Below, in pieces: positions 38,597-51,714 of a stretch of DNA of 64,000 nucleotides. Below the pieces are notes generated by a model. It was not told the origin of the DNA, made no database searches, and was given only the letters and a program-made list of their open reading frames with translations. The position numbers and the translations under genes were made by a program. Origin of the DNA: Paramecium pentaurelia (taxonomy: Eukaryota > Ciliophora > Oligohymenophorea > Peniculida > Parameciidae); contig CAJJDO010000030.1 in assembly GCA_905183005.1 (NCBI GenBank), positions 379,598-443,597 of the forward strand. Reading direction: 5' to 3'. Each line of letters opens with the position of its first letter. The first letter of the stretch is position 1.

Positions 38597-39010
38597 TATT
38601 TTAATTTTTAATTTATTTTTTAAAATCATAATCTATTCCATTTTCCTTTCTTTTTTATTCAATTCCACATCCTATTCAAATAATCTTTAATCATTTTCAT
38701 AAAAATCTTTTATTTAAGTTAAAATTTAAAGAATTTAAAACTAAATCTAATGTTTACAAATTTATTCTCAAAAAATAAAATAATCAAATCTTCTATTTGT
38801 CTTTTATATTTCTATAATATACAATCTTAAGATATTTCTATTGTTTTTTAATATTAACTAATAATTAATTATTAATTCTTAAGAATTTTTTAATTATATA
38901 TAAAGATTATATATATTTTCATATAGAGAGAATGATTAATTTTATATTTAATAATATTTTTACAATAAATATTATGTATATTTTAATTTTACATATGTAA
39001 AATATAAAGT
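38597..39010. other. Intergenic, AT-rich
   Basis: About 410 bases, upstream of the B-box/WD40 gene and downstream of the cyclotransferase stop. Nothing recognisable. Confidence 0.5.
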
Positions 39011-39923
39011 TCATAGCAATTTAACTTCTTAAATAAATCCCCAATTTTTTCCTGTAATCCAAAATGAATCAGTATATTAATTATATGCTATTCCATTCAA
39101 ACATTCATCTCTCTTTTTCCTATTTGCATCTTTAACCAATTCTTAGAAATCATATGTTGCTATAATTTTCTTATTTTCTAAATCTATGGCTACTATTTTA
39201 GTTGTTAAATAGATATTGGCAAATAAAGTTCCATTAACATATTCTAATTCATTTAAATTATTGACTGGTTTCTTTTTATCATCAAAAATTGAAATAGATT
39301 ATTATACATTAAAATTTTCATCAGCTATATGAACTTAATTAGAACCATCAGTTATCAATACTTATAATTCTCCATTAAATATTCTATGAGTTAATCCCCA
39401 TCCTGCTGCCACTTTATCATCTAATTTCATCTCATTTATAAAACTTAAATCATCAGCATTAAAAACATTTCTTATAATTATAATATAATTATTACATTTT
39501 TCTTTCTAACCATGTTAATTAATAAACTTTGTTATTTATAATATCGCATCCTTCTCCAAATTAATTCGATGGTAATTAATAATTAAAAATCAAGTTATTG
39601 ATATCATCCAAATTTAAATAATGTATTGAGCTTTTTCCATATTATCCTGAGGATTCTAGAAGTGTTGTCTGATTTACAAACAATAATCCCTAATAATCTA
39701 AAATTTACATTACTTATGTATATTAGGGATTCTTAGTATTGTCTCTATTTATTCTTGCTAAGAGTTTATGAGTTCCTTTAAGATCAGTATAATTTTGAGG
39801 ACATTCACTTTTGGAAAGATTAGATTAATCATATATATCAATGCTACCTTTAATAAGGAAAACAAAAGCAGTAAGTGAAAATGCTATTATAGAAAAAAAT
39901 GTTAAGGCTGTTGTCTTTTTCAT
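39011..39923 (-). CDS. Membrane-anchored glutaminyl-peptide cyclotransferase, 295 aa
   Basis: A single 25-base intron (39471-39495) gives 296 codons. The start MKKTTALTFFSIIAFSLTAF is a signal anchor or signal peptide. The rest matches the plant/bacterial-type glutamine cyclotransferase: GEGCDIINNKVYQLTWLERK, VAAGWGLTHRIFNGELQVLI, TDGSNQV, NNLNELEYVNGTLFANIYLT and IVAIDLENKKII. The enzyme converts N-terminal Gln to pyroglutamate on secretory proteins, so a place in the secretory lumen or on the cell surface is expected. Confidence 0.9.
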
Positions 39924-39995
39924 CTATCCTTCTTTTTTATGATAAGAAATTCTTCTATTATTTTATATATTCATAAATATAATTATATATTTGCA

Positions 39996-42540
39996 TCATT
40001 TGTTAATTTTTTACAAAGACATTATTCGATAATTCAATTCAACAGTGTAATTTTTAAAATCTAAATGGTTGTTTGGAATTAACAATTAATTTGTTAGTTC
40101 TATGCAAATAAAAAATGAAGTATTAAAGTCTATATTTTCAAACTATTATTAAAAAGGTCTTAAGATTTTACAATTAAGTGGATTTTTCAATTTAACTATT
40201 CTTGTTATATATGCCTTCCAAACTATTTATGAATTTGAACATTGATTTCTTTCGAGTATCCAATTCCTAGAATTATTATAGAGTTATTCTATTTTAAAAT
40301 AATATTGATCTTATCTTTTAACTCTTATATCGTATAATTCAAATGTATTATGTTTTTAAACTAAAAGCTATGAAAAATTATGGTAATTTGGATCTATTGG
40401 GAATTAAAATTTGTTGAGTTTTAATTGATAATTTCCTGCTTAAATCAAATAGAGATTAATATTTTCATAATTATATTCTAAAACTAATTAATAGGGCCAT
40501 GGTTTTAAAGTAGCTTAAGAATATATCATTTCAAATTTGATAGGATATGAATGAAATGTTTAAGTTTTCAAATTAACATAAACTACTTCAATAAAGTTTT
40601 AAATATGATCAGATCTAGTTAAATATATAAATTACTTCATGAATTCACCACCAATTAGAAAGAAAGATAAGCATTTATTGTCAGATTTGTATCCATTATT
40701 TTAACAAATTTATGGACATCTTCTATTTTTAATAATGGCCAAGAGTTCCTTTGATCTATCATCATATACTCGATTGTATTGTTAAAATTCTTCAAGTTGC
40801 TTTAAATCAAATAAAAGAATTCCATCAAAAAATTCAGGTTCATTTTCTAATTATTCATGACCATATATAATAATTAAGTAATTGTCTAAAATCAATATGC
40901 TTGGTTCAATTAAATTTTTTGGTACTTATAAAGTATTACTAAATAAAATATTAAAATAATATTACAATTTTTATTTGATTTGAGTAAATTAAATATTATG
41001 AGGTAAATTTGAAATTTCTTAGGAATAAATTGATTAATTCATCTAATTAAAAAGCAAAATTATATCTTAATCATAAAAACAATAATAATTAATAAACTTT
41101 ATATTTGAAAGATAGCAGTCTAATGGAATAACCCATATAATAATATCATCCTATATTCTAATAGCAAATTGATAGATCTACTAATACTATATTATATTAT
41201 TGTATTATTAGTTTTAAGAATTTAAAAATTGAATTTGTTTTTATAGAAAAATGTTTTATTAATAATAGTATTTCTACATTATATTACTCCATCTAAAGAT
41301 CATAAAAGGAGTTTCATCATTAAAAATTTTTGTTTTTATCATTTTAAATCCAGATATACCTGATACAACTGCATTTAAATATGAATCATATAATTTATGA
41401 TTTTACATAAATTATTATTAATTTTATTCATCCATTTTTTAAGTATCAAATTTGAAACATGGATAAACAATTAAATTTGCTTTTTTTTATAATTATCTTA
41501 ATAAATACTCTATCCCCTCAAATTCAATTTAAAATTTATTTGAAATCTACAGATCTAAATAAATAAACTTTGGTTTAAAAGATGCTATCATTGGTAATAT
41601 TAATGTAGAATATATGATTTAAATCTGTTGTAATATTAATATTGAATCATATAAAATAGGAAAGATTTTTTGTTGATTTGTATTATTTTTCAAAGGTATT
41701 TCAGATTTAGAATAATATTCTTCATTTTCTTATTCTTATTCTTATTCTTATTCTTATTCTTATTTTTAAGAAATTATATATTATTTTTGACTATCATATT
41801 TTAAGGGATAAAATGAAATAAATTTTGATATTTCTTTATTATCATGATGACATAAACTCCAAAAATCAATATGTTATTATTAGTTTTCTCCTGTAAAATT
41901 TATGTATAATGTACGATAGCAATTCAATTTTTGTTATCTAAAATTTTGTTATAAAAGATTTTAAACAAAGGAACCAACATGCAATAATCTCTCACAGTAT
42001 TTATTTTTATTTTAATGCAATAAAATTATATTCTTATAATTTCTCATTTAATCTTCTTATTTCTGTTCCAACCCTAAAATTTATTCTAAACCTTTATAGA
42101 CTTCATAAATTTATAAATAGAAATCAAGGAACTCTGATTAATTTGGAGACATATTTTGTATCCACGATGTTGCCTTAAATTAAAAAATTACTTACAGATT
42201 GATATTTATTTTTTTCATTAGCATTAGGTATCTCTATAAATGCAAATTTATTTTCTTTTATTTTAGATTCATTATTATTAGATATTTGTAGCTTTTTAAT
42301 TAGTAAATCAAGCATTTCCAAAAAATAAATATCTTCCAAAAAATTTTTATAACATGGTAAAATCTCTATGATGTTATTCTATGTAAATTATTTTTAATCA
42401 TTAAACATAAGTTTGCCTTATTTGCTATCTTATTATATCTTAATTTATTCATTTTCAATCATTTATTTCAATATTTTTGTATTCTTAACATTATTACAAT
42501 TATAATTATGAATTTTATTTACATTCAATCTTAGAGCCAT
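39996..42540 (-). CDS. Large orphan protein, 840 aa
   Basis: The first exon and a very long second exon are joined by a 22-base intron (near 42171-42192), for 841 codons. The product is Ile/Tyr/Phe/Asn-rich with beta-like strands throughout (YLIIIYGHEQLENEPEFFDG; WPYQLVLEYNYENINLYLIQ). That is compatible with a beta-propeller-like fold but has no definite motif. A Glu-Gln repeat comes from TTCTTA hexamers at about 41728-41765. No signal peptide. Family not recognised. Confidence 0.65.
41728..41765 (-). repeat. Hexanucleotide microsatellite coding Glu-Gln
   Basis: About six tandem TTCTTA units on the plus strand read GAA-TAA on the coding strand, that is Glu-Gln repeats, within the 840-residue gene. 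Confidence 0.8.
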
Positions 42541-43412
42541 TTATATTATAGTTTTATTTTATAGATCATTTATTTTGTCTGATTCATAATTTTACATAAT
42601 TGGAACAATAATTTATAATTAAAATTAATTATATGTTCATTTTACATGTCTAAACTTTTGTCTAATCATTTTAAGTTATTTTATTTATGATCTAAACAAA
42701 TATATTTATACTCTTAACAAAGATAACTTTTTCAATTATCTTTAATTCTATTATTCAAACTTTTTGCATTTTAATCTAAAATTGTCAAATATAAACTATA
42801 TTATATATAAAATAAAGAAATTTATATTTATAAGATAAATTATTTAACCATCATTTTAATCCATAATCAAATATGGTGTAAATTAAGAAATCCCTAATTA
42901 AATATTTAAGTATTCATTAAACAAATAAAGTCTTTAATTTTTAGAGTAACTTTCTTATAGGTGTATATATCAGTTTATATATGTAGCTTTTAAAATTTTC
43001 AATGATAAATATCTATTTAGTTAATAATTTAAAATACTATTCGTACATAAATATGAAATGAAGATTTAATAATGTGTAATTTATTTATTATCTTAAACTT
43101 TAATTTGTATTTATTTTATCAATATTTTGTTCTTCATAACTCATTTAATAATATTTGAAAATTTTATTAAACAAAATTTCTAGTCTTCAATCTTGTTTCA
43201 TCTTTTCAAGATATATAATTAATACAATAATTTTTATAATATTGGACCTGCTTTAAATTAGAAAGTCTTCAAAAATATCTTTATTTTGTGTTTTACTATA
43301 CATATTTGTTAAATCCATTTTAGATTATAAATAAAAGATTTATGAAAATGGAAATTTTGATAATTATGCATTTTGCAATAATCATAATCAATGTTTAAAC
43401 ATTTTCCCTAGA
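42541..43412. other. Intergenic, AT-rich
   Basis: About 870 bases between divergent genes. No coding frame or RNA gene that I can support. Confidence 0.45.
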
Positions 43413-43940
43413 ATGTCACTTATTTTCCCTTCAAAATCACAACTAGGTTCTAAGACCATTTTATGGAAAGAATCTACCCAAGTACTGCCTCCTTAATATG
43501 CCTTGATAAATTATATAAAATCAAACCTAAAAGGGAGCTCCAAAACAATGGACACATCCTACTATGCAAAGTACACAATTTACAAGTTCAAATCCACAAA
43601 ATGCCATGAATAAAACGAATAAAACTTTCCAAAGTGTACTTCCTATGCCTTTAAAGACTAAAAAAGATTAAAAAAACTGATACTTTTTGATGTTATATCA
43701 CATGTTCTAGCACAATTATGTAAAAATGAGTAGTAACTGAACCACTATGGACAACAAAGAATGCACATTACAATTTTGATAGGCTAGTTGAAATAATAGA
43801 TAGCAATACATCTGCCATTATAATATAGTTTTTATTAAGATTTTATTATTAGTTTATTTGTAATTTTTTACTAATAATATATTATTTATTTAAATAAATT
43901 TATATTTGAGAAGTATTAAATTTCAGTAATATAATTTTGA
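43413..43940 (+). CDS. Isolated ORF of less AT-biased composition, 175 aa
   Basis: The frame is open for 176 codons. The first 135 or so codons lie in DNA visibly richer in G+C than its surroundings (about 43390-43820). The product has SKSQLGSKTILWKESTQVLP, KCTSYAFKDQKRLKKLILFD and HYGQQRMHITILIGQL. The last 40 codons run into AT-rich DNA and may not be coding. The reverse strand is interrupted by TGA. No family recognised; possibly a fragment or a younger arrival. Confidence 0.45.
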
Positions 43941-43992
43941 GCAAATAAATGCTTAAAAAAAATAATAATATGATGAACAAATCAAAAAAACA

Positions 43993-46804
43993 TCAATCAC
44001 ATTAAAGAGCTACATCTTTAGAATAAAGTATTTCATCATTTTTGATTTCTGTAAATTGTTTGGTAACAGAAACAATTCCTTTTTATTTCATGCCTAATTA
44101 TTTTAAAATTTTATCATTTGCATATACTAAAGGTGTACAATTAAATTAATTAACAATATTTAAACTTCCACCATTATTTAATAATAAATAAATCACCTAA
44201 AATACATAAATTAAATTACATCTATTCTATTTGATTTTACTGCCATATGCATAGGTGTTCCATCACTACATAATACATTTGGATTAGCTCCATGTTTTAA
44301 CATAAAATCAATTAGAATATTGTTTCCATGCATTGAAGCATAATATAAAGCTGTATTTCCATCTTAATCCATTACATCTATATCATCTTATGTATAATAA
44401 AATCCTGATTTTAGAATATGATTAGGTTAATTCAACTTTGAATATCTAAGAAGTCTTTCATGTTTTACAAGAAGTACTTTCACTTTAGATAAATTTTAAG
44501 TTGTAACTAATCTACCTTATCTTCCAAATCCAATAGATGATGGTTCTGCAGTCTCTTCAGTTTTTAATTTAGTTCTCATAGACTTTGTTAATGAAATTTC
44601 AGATTTAACTCTATTTGATGATGTTTTAATTCTGATTTAAGGTTAATTAATTAATTATAATGTGATTTCCTTAACATTACTTTAGAATTCTTTTTCTGAA
44701 TTAAGTCTAGATAATTTTTCATGATATATTCTAATTTTCTTTTAAAAAAATAACTCTTTATAATTTTTTATCTTTTTAAATGCTATTCTTTTACGAATAG
44801 CCCTCTGAATCATAATAATTGAATTTAATTCTTTTTGAGATAATTTAGGTGGATCATTAGGATTTAGAGGATCAAAAATTGGATCTTATCTAATAGCTTT
44901 ATTAGGTCCAGATGAATAAAACTTGATAAAATTTTCTTTTTTATTATTATCTATTGATAATACTCCTAATCTATATTAAATTTCTTTTTGTTTTTGTATT
45001 TTAAGTCTTTCAGCTAATTTTTAACCTTCTATGCTTTCCCAATCATCAGCAGTCATTCCATGAGTAGGAACAAATCCAACTTTAGAAGAAGGATGATATT
45101 TTCTACGTTTATCTTCTTCATGATTATATGGTATTGATAGTTCTTTTAATCTTTGTTTATGAAGTCTAAGTTTTTCTTATTCAGCCAGTGTTTCTTTAAC
45201 AAACATATTACTTTTTTCTAATTTAATAAATCTAAGATATTCAATTTTTTATATTATTTTTCTTACAAAAATTAAAGCAAAGAAGTTTCTATATACTTAA
45301 TCTTTAATTGAGATATTTTCTTCTAATTTTTTACAAATTCTTTGAAGTTTCTTTACTTTTTTATCATGATCTTTTAATATTTTATTATGTTTAATTGATT
45401 CTTAGATTTATTAATCATGTGATTTGATTTATTATTTTCTTTATTTTATTTATTCTTTTAACCATAATGATCTTGCTTATTAAATTTAACAATTAAGAGA
45501 TTAATGATTTTAAATAATTTATTATGCTAGATAATTTTCTAAATCATAAAGTTATTTTTCTTTAATATGCATAACTACTTTTTTGACTTATTTTTAATCT
45601 ACACATTTATTCAATAATTCTGATGTATTAGCAAGAAATTTCATTTCTTATGGTGTTAACCAATCTCCATTCATATATTTTTACATTTTTACTTCTCTTT
45701 ATAAATAAACAGGATCTTCTATTTTAACTTAATCAAAAATCTGCATAAAAGCTACTTGATTGTAATTACTTGAATTAATTGCTGAATTATATGTATATTA
45801 AGCTTTTAATCTTTCTTTTTGAAATTTAGCTTCTAATACAGGATTCCATTAAAATATATCCTAATTATTTTAAGAATAAAAATTATTATTTTTTACTATT
45901 TATGAAGTTTATATAGTCTCTATACCTATTAAATTAACTTTTTTATTTTAACTTATAGCTTCAGCAATTTTAATTTGATTTTCATATTCATTTATTTTTT
46001 CCATAAGCATTTCTCTTAATTTTTTTTAGAGTACCTAATATTTACTTTTTAAAGTTAACCATTTAAATAAATCATTTTATTCTTTTCTATTTTTCATTCT
46101 AGTAAGTGTAAATTATTTATCTATCAATTATAATTATTTATCTTTTTTTGCAATTTTAAGAATCCATTCATTCATTAATTAATCACATTTCTATTAAAAA
46201 CTATTAATTAAATAAGTTTATCGTTCTTCTGCTGTTTTCATATTACATAAAGTAACAGCTGATACATTAAATGATTACAAAATCTTTTAAGCAGTTCCAA
46301 AATGATCATACATAGGAACTTAATTCTAAAATTTGTGTTTTAAGGTATCAATAATTAAACTAGACATAAGTGAATTTTATAAAAACTAAATTACATTATT
46401 AAGTATACATCTCCATATCTATTGACTAAAAAGTTTACATCATTAGTTAAAGTTTATTAAGAAGCAGATTATTTCACTTCTTATTTATGGAAATATCGAT
46501 CCACAAAAAATTTATAAAATTCTTCATGTTTTTGACTTATTTTCTTTTATGGTTTGGTTTCTAATTCAATTATTTCATCAACACGAGATTGATTCTCTCC
46601 ATCATATGAAGATTATTCTATCATTTGACTCTCCTTTATTGTTTTCTTTTTATATTGATTTAATGCCAATCTTCTTTATTTACCTTTCTCAACTGTTACT
46701 AATTTTATTGTTTCATTTTAAGCTTCATTTAAAAATTCATTAAATCTCTATTCTATTTATTCTTCAGTTTCTAAATCAAATGTTTATAAAGGTCTTGTTG
46801 TCAT
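43993..46804 (-). CDS. IQ-motif and ankyrin-repeat coiled-coil protein, 921 aa
   Basis: Introns 46386-46408 (23) and 44197-44219 (23) give exactly 922 codons. The first 600 residues are mainly coiled coil. An IQ-type calmodulin-binding helix follows (IIMIQRAIRKRIAFKKIKNY). The last 130 residues form ankyrin repeats (DQDGNTALYYASMHGNNILI; ANPNVLCSDGTPMHMAV; IYLLLNNGGSLNIVN). This combination is common in axonemal proteins, so a calmodulin-regulated ciliary scaffold is a reasonable inference. Confidence 0.8.
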
Positions 46805-46859
46805 AGGAAACCTTGATTATTACTATACTCTTTATTTTTTCATAATTTAATAATAAAAA

Positions 46860-47767
46860 TCAATTTTGTCTCTTATTGTTGTCTTTAAGTTTTAAATCAG
46901 ATTTTTTTAAATAAGTACTTTAAATTCTTTAAGACAAAGTTCTAACCTATTGAATATCTGGTGATTTATATCTACTAGTTAAAACTATTAGTTTATGATT
47001 TACAGGTTTTATTTCAGTTCTCTCTGATAAATTTAGATTTAGAAGACCTGTAGCTGCAATTTAACTTATTCTAGATATTCTTGGATAATAAAATTTCTTT
47101 GTATCAATTGGTGATAGCTACTGTTAGTGTTAAATAATGGGTTCAGTTTTCAATCTTTATCCAATCAAAGGACTTTGTATATCTTTTGATATAGAAGTCT
47201 TTAAATTCTATGTCTTCTAAGTAAATTCAGATATAGTCTGTGGTGATGATTAAAATACTTATTATTATTATTTGATTGGTTTAGAATTTACTAATTTTGA
47301 TAAAACACTTTTCACATGTACCATTTAAAGAAGATGATTAAATGGCTTATATTTTATCTTTTTTTTACTCCCATTACTAGCTATATGTCTGAATAAATGA
47401 ATTATATTTACATAGAAGGATTTGCACTAGATAATATATGACTATCCAAATTTTTAGGAATTTTATCCAAATCTAAATTCTTGAATTTGTTGTCAAGCTG
47501 ATGTTGATCCTTATCATATTTTGTAAGCAATTTCTTTGAAATCTTACCTCCACAATCACTACAATAGCAACTTGAATTAAGTGCTTTATCCTCAGAGATA
47601 ATTGGTTTCATTTCTTTAAAAGATGGACTTGGATTCACTTTAGAAGAAGTTCTGGAGAGAGAATAGATTTTATATTAGCCTACTTGTTTGTAAGTTCTTT
47701 TACGATATATCTAATTAGGTCTGTGATAGCATTACGATGTTTATGATTAAATATCAAATATATTCAT
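46860..47767 (-). CDS. Hypothetical protein with short Cys cluster, 294 aa
   Basis: A 23-base intron (GTA...CAG, near 47389-47411) gives 295 codons. It has a basic N-terminus (RPNQIYRKRTYKQVGQYK), a small CYCSDCGGK cluster that could bind zinc, and a Gln/Ser/Thr-rich C-terminal half with many Ser-Pro pairs (KSPDIQQVRTLSQR). No known domain. It lies 55 bp upstream of the IQ-ankyrin gene on the same strand. Confidence 0.6.
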
Positions 47768-48628
47768 AATTATAAAGTATTTTAAAAAGAATCAAGGCCA
47801 AATAATTAATATTTATTTCATCAGACATAAATTATATTTCATCTTTTTTATTTACACTTCAGAATTTATTCTTATTTATGTTTTATATTAATTATATCAT
47901 ATATTTATACATGAAATATCTAATTGCAAATTATTTATGGATTAATTTTATTCACTTTTCTATTAGTTTCTTAATTTAATTATATCATCAAATATAATTA
48001 TTAATTAAATTAGATCAACCTCTCTTTTTTATATTTAACTTTTATTTAGATATATATATTGATTTGTTTATAATGATGCCTATAAATATTTATCATTTCA
48101 ATTATAATATCTTGTACTTATATCAATTTACAACATGACATCATTTAGGATAATATATTGCACTTAATTCAAAATACTTGATTCTAATTATCAATGATTA
48201 CTAAAAAATGAAGAATATTTATAATATTAAATTTGAATTTCATATCAAAACAATATTATAAGGAGTTAATTAATAAAAAGTGGAGATTATTCTAGAAAAA
48301 AGGTTTAATTATTTATACATAAAGTATTATTTTTTATTTTACAATTTATTTTCTATTTTTAGTTTTGATATAAAAATTGAATAAATGTAATGTATAATTA
48401 TGTCCTTTTAAATTTCATAAGTAAATTATAAGGTGTTAAAAGCTTTCCTTAAGAATATTAGTTATGAGATTGTTTAAATAATTTTATTAAGGATAATGGT
48501 ATCAATTATTCTAGAATATAATAAAGAGCACTTAGATTTAGATATATTTTGTATTAAATGCTATTTTAATTTAATAATTTTGTAATCTTTATTTAATATA
48601 ATATGATATTTATAGACACACTATAAAG
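47768..48628. other. Intergenic, very AT-rich
   Basis: About 860 bases without a credible frame. Two partly similar stretches (near 48255-48300 and 48425-48525) share TTATTCTAGAA but are too short to call a repeat. Confidence 0.4.
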
Positions 48629-50346
48629 TCATTTAAGACACTCTTTAGATATAAGATTTGTGTATGCTTAAGTTCCTGGCAAACCTTCATCCATAATTTT
48701 AATATATAAATTTTCTTTGCTAAGTTCAAATTGGGGTTCTAGTTTATCTCTCAACAATTCTTCAACTTATTTAGATTGATTAATAATGGATTTTGTATCT
48801 TTCTTAATAAGTGCTTTACCAAGTTAGGATAATCTATATAGTTTACTCTTAATAAAAGCATATTGCAATTCAAAATGATCTTCTAACATCTTATAATTTC
48901 TTTTAATTCTGTCTGGAGTAACACTTAGAATTTATGGATTATAATTGACCTCTAAGACCCAGACATCTAGATTATCATCAAGTAAAAAATCAACAGCAAA
49001 GAATTCACCAAATCTATATTAAGAAATAGTTAATACGTGCTATCTCTTGCAAATGAATGATAAGTAGCTTTGGTCATATGAATTAAAGATCTATGAATTT
49101 TAGGATAAAGATAAGATTAGAGCCATCCTTTCTTAGCTCTACCCTATTTAATTAATAAATCTTCTAGTCCCTCTAAATACCAATCAATAAAGAATTCTTC
49201 ATCTTCAATTTCATCATCATCTTTATCTGTTTTCACTAAGTTTTTGACAATTGCTGTATTACAAACATGAGCCCCTTTTTCAGTAGAATGAACACTAAAT
49301 GGTTTTGCACATCTTTTAATTAAAGCTCTTATGTAAGAATAAGAATAATAATTACCTTGAATATGAATATGCAATAACTGGTTTAGTTGATACAATTGTA
49401 TAATATATTCTAAACTCAATCTTATGTCCTTTATATAAAAATGGATTAGATATATATCTTTGAGCAATTACTTACTTTGAAATATTTCCACATTCTTATC
49501 CATGATCATATTCTTCTAATAATTCCATTGTTTCATTTTCAAATAAAACTGTAATTCCTTCTCCTCTATGTTAATTAGTTTTCAATATATATTATGGCCC
49601 ATACTTTTTGAATCTCTTCTAATAATCAGTTGTTTTGAATGTTTCAAAAAATGCTTTGCAATCATCTTCATCATTTAATCTATATGTCTCAGGTATAAAT
49701 GATGCATTCCTTTTACATTCTGGATTTGTAATATTCTTTTTTTCAAAATCTCTAATATATCTCATAAAATTATCAATCAATTAGTTTTTCATTGCTACAG
49801 AACTCTTTCCTGGTATATGACTATATTTTTATAATACACATCCTAATCCCTTACCCCAAACATAATTGTTGAATAAGGTAGAGACAGTTGTATAAATGAA
49901 TCCAAGTTAAAGTGGCAATTAATTTTCATATTTATATGAGGCAATTTTAGATGGACTTACTTTATCTAATACAGCATATGTTCTATCTAAGGTTATCTTT
50001 TTTGGTAAATTTGAAGGTGGATAGTCTCTCCATACATAGTAATCTTACAATACTATATCAGGATGAGCCATTTTGTATGAATCACTCTTTTTACAATACA
50101 CAGGAGATTCAGCTACATTGTAACGTGATTGCTAAGTATTACAAAATGTTGATTTACATTATATTCAGGCTTAAATGCTGAATTCTTAACAAAAGTTTAT
50201 TTTCGAATCTAATATACTTCTCCAAAGATATTTTCCCAAAAGTTTCTTATTTATTATTCCTAATTTTGTAATGCCTTTGAATTTGAATACAACAACACTA
50301 TAATGAAAGGTGCCAATATTCCTTTAATTATTAATGCAATTATCAT
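48629..50346 (-). CDS. Tubulin-tyrosine-ligase-like (TTLL) enzyme with N-terminal anchor, 546 aa
   Basis: Introns of 26, 28 and 23 bases give 547 codons. The TTL domain is clear: LFNNYVWGKGLGCVLQ, YGPQYILKTNQHRGEGITVL, the long RYISNPFLYKGHKIEFRIY, FGEFFAVDFLLDDNLDVWVL and EVNYNPQILSVTPDR. TTLL enzymes ligate amino acids (Glu, Gly or Tyr) to tubulin or other proteins, mostly in cilia and cell cortex. The first residues, MIIALIIKGILAPFIIVLL, are a strong hydrophobic helix, unusual for a cytosolic tubulin modifier. They suggest either a membrane-bound form or modification of another substrate. Confidence 0.9.
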
Positions 50347-50505
50347 TAAATTTAATTAATTTGTTATTTGATATATAAAACAATACCAAAAAAACGAATC
50401 CAAATTCATATGCTTCCTTTTAATTGTTATATTCATATTGATTAATATTTTTGCTATTTAAAAATTTAATTGCCATCAAAGATATTTTAATAATTAATAC
50501 AATTT

Positions 50506-50973
50506 ATGGACTCTAACTTTCTTGAAGATGAACAATTCAATAACAACACATGGGATGAATACTCTGATTAAATGATTTGTCCCTCACCTCTTTTGCTTGG
50601 GCATCCTTAAATTAAAAAGTTCAATGATGAAGACGAACTTTCTCTCATTCATCTCTAATATCATACTGATACATTAGATGATGATTAAAGTCAATTTAAT
50701 TAACTTTCTCAAACTAATTAAACTACCATCAAAAAGAGAATTCAAAAAATTCATAAAGGAACCTCAATTAAAAAAAATAAGAATCAATCTTCAATAAATA
50801 AAGCACTTAATGACTTTATTTCTTATGTTAATCTTTCAGAAGATAATACTTCAAAATAAATTCATTATTGTAAATAAATGAAGTTACTTATTGACAATCT
50901 TGAAGGAATCCTTTCCACAATCAAATATAAAATTTTGGGCTAGTATCAAAAGTAGATAAATTAGGAAAATTGA
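50506..50973 (+). CDS. Small acidic-basic-helix protein A, 155 aa
   Basis: Single frame of 156 codons. The N-terminus is acidic (NFLEDEQFNNNTWDEYSD), the middle is a Lys-rich linker (KGTSIKKNKNQSS) and the C-terminal helix is MKLLIDNLEGILSTIKYKIL. The same order occurs in the next gene (51715-52173), suggesting an old tandem duplication. No known domain. Confidence 0.6.
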
Positions 50974-51714
50974 TCTTATTCCTTTTTCATTTAATTTATA
51001 TATCTTTCTAATCATATTTATATCTTTTTAAGTTTTTACTTTAATTACCATCAGTACTAATCTCAAAAATTAAAGTAATATATATTTATGTGGTAAAATA
51101 ATACAAGTAATTTATTTAGACTCTCTTATTATACATTTCTTCGAATTCATAAGTGCTGTAAATTTAATTTATGTTTTAATAAAAAATTTATACATATTTA
51201 AAGAACATTTTTCTCTAATTATTTGTTTTAATAATGAAAAAAATGGAATAAAATTTAATAAATTTAGAATAAAATTCTTTTTTTCAATAAAATACTTTCT
51301 AATGATTTTATTAATGTTTTTACTTCGAATCGTGAATAATTACTTTTCTAATAAATACTTTTCTCAATTATCATTAATTCATTTTATTTAGATCAAATTA
51401 GAGTTATTATAATTAAATAATGACGTCATTATATTACCAGATTACACGTTTTATAAACATTAAATCGGAAAGGCTTCATATAAATTATTTTTATTTACTA
51501 AATCTAACAATGTGAGTTCTTGAAAATCATTATTCAATAGGTTCAAATCATTAATTATGAATTTCAAAATATATTTTTACTTTTCTTTTTTTAACATCTA
51601 TTTTTATTATACAAATTATTATCATATCATAATTTTGAACTTAAAAAGTTTTCTCAAGAACAAATATTAAATATCTTTTTGAAATAATTATAATATTGTT
51701 TAATAAACTCTTAA
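50974..51714. other. Intergenic with CRE-like palindrome
   Basis: About 740 bases. It contains a perfect 12-bp palindrome AATGACGTCATT at 51419-51430, identical in its core to a CREB/ATF site. Otherwise AT-rich with no gene. Confidence 0.5.

Noticed and set aside
43570..43600. tRNA T-loop-like string GTTCAAATCC
   Set aside because: No matching acceptor stem, D-loop or anticodon arm around it, and it lies within an open frame.
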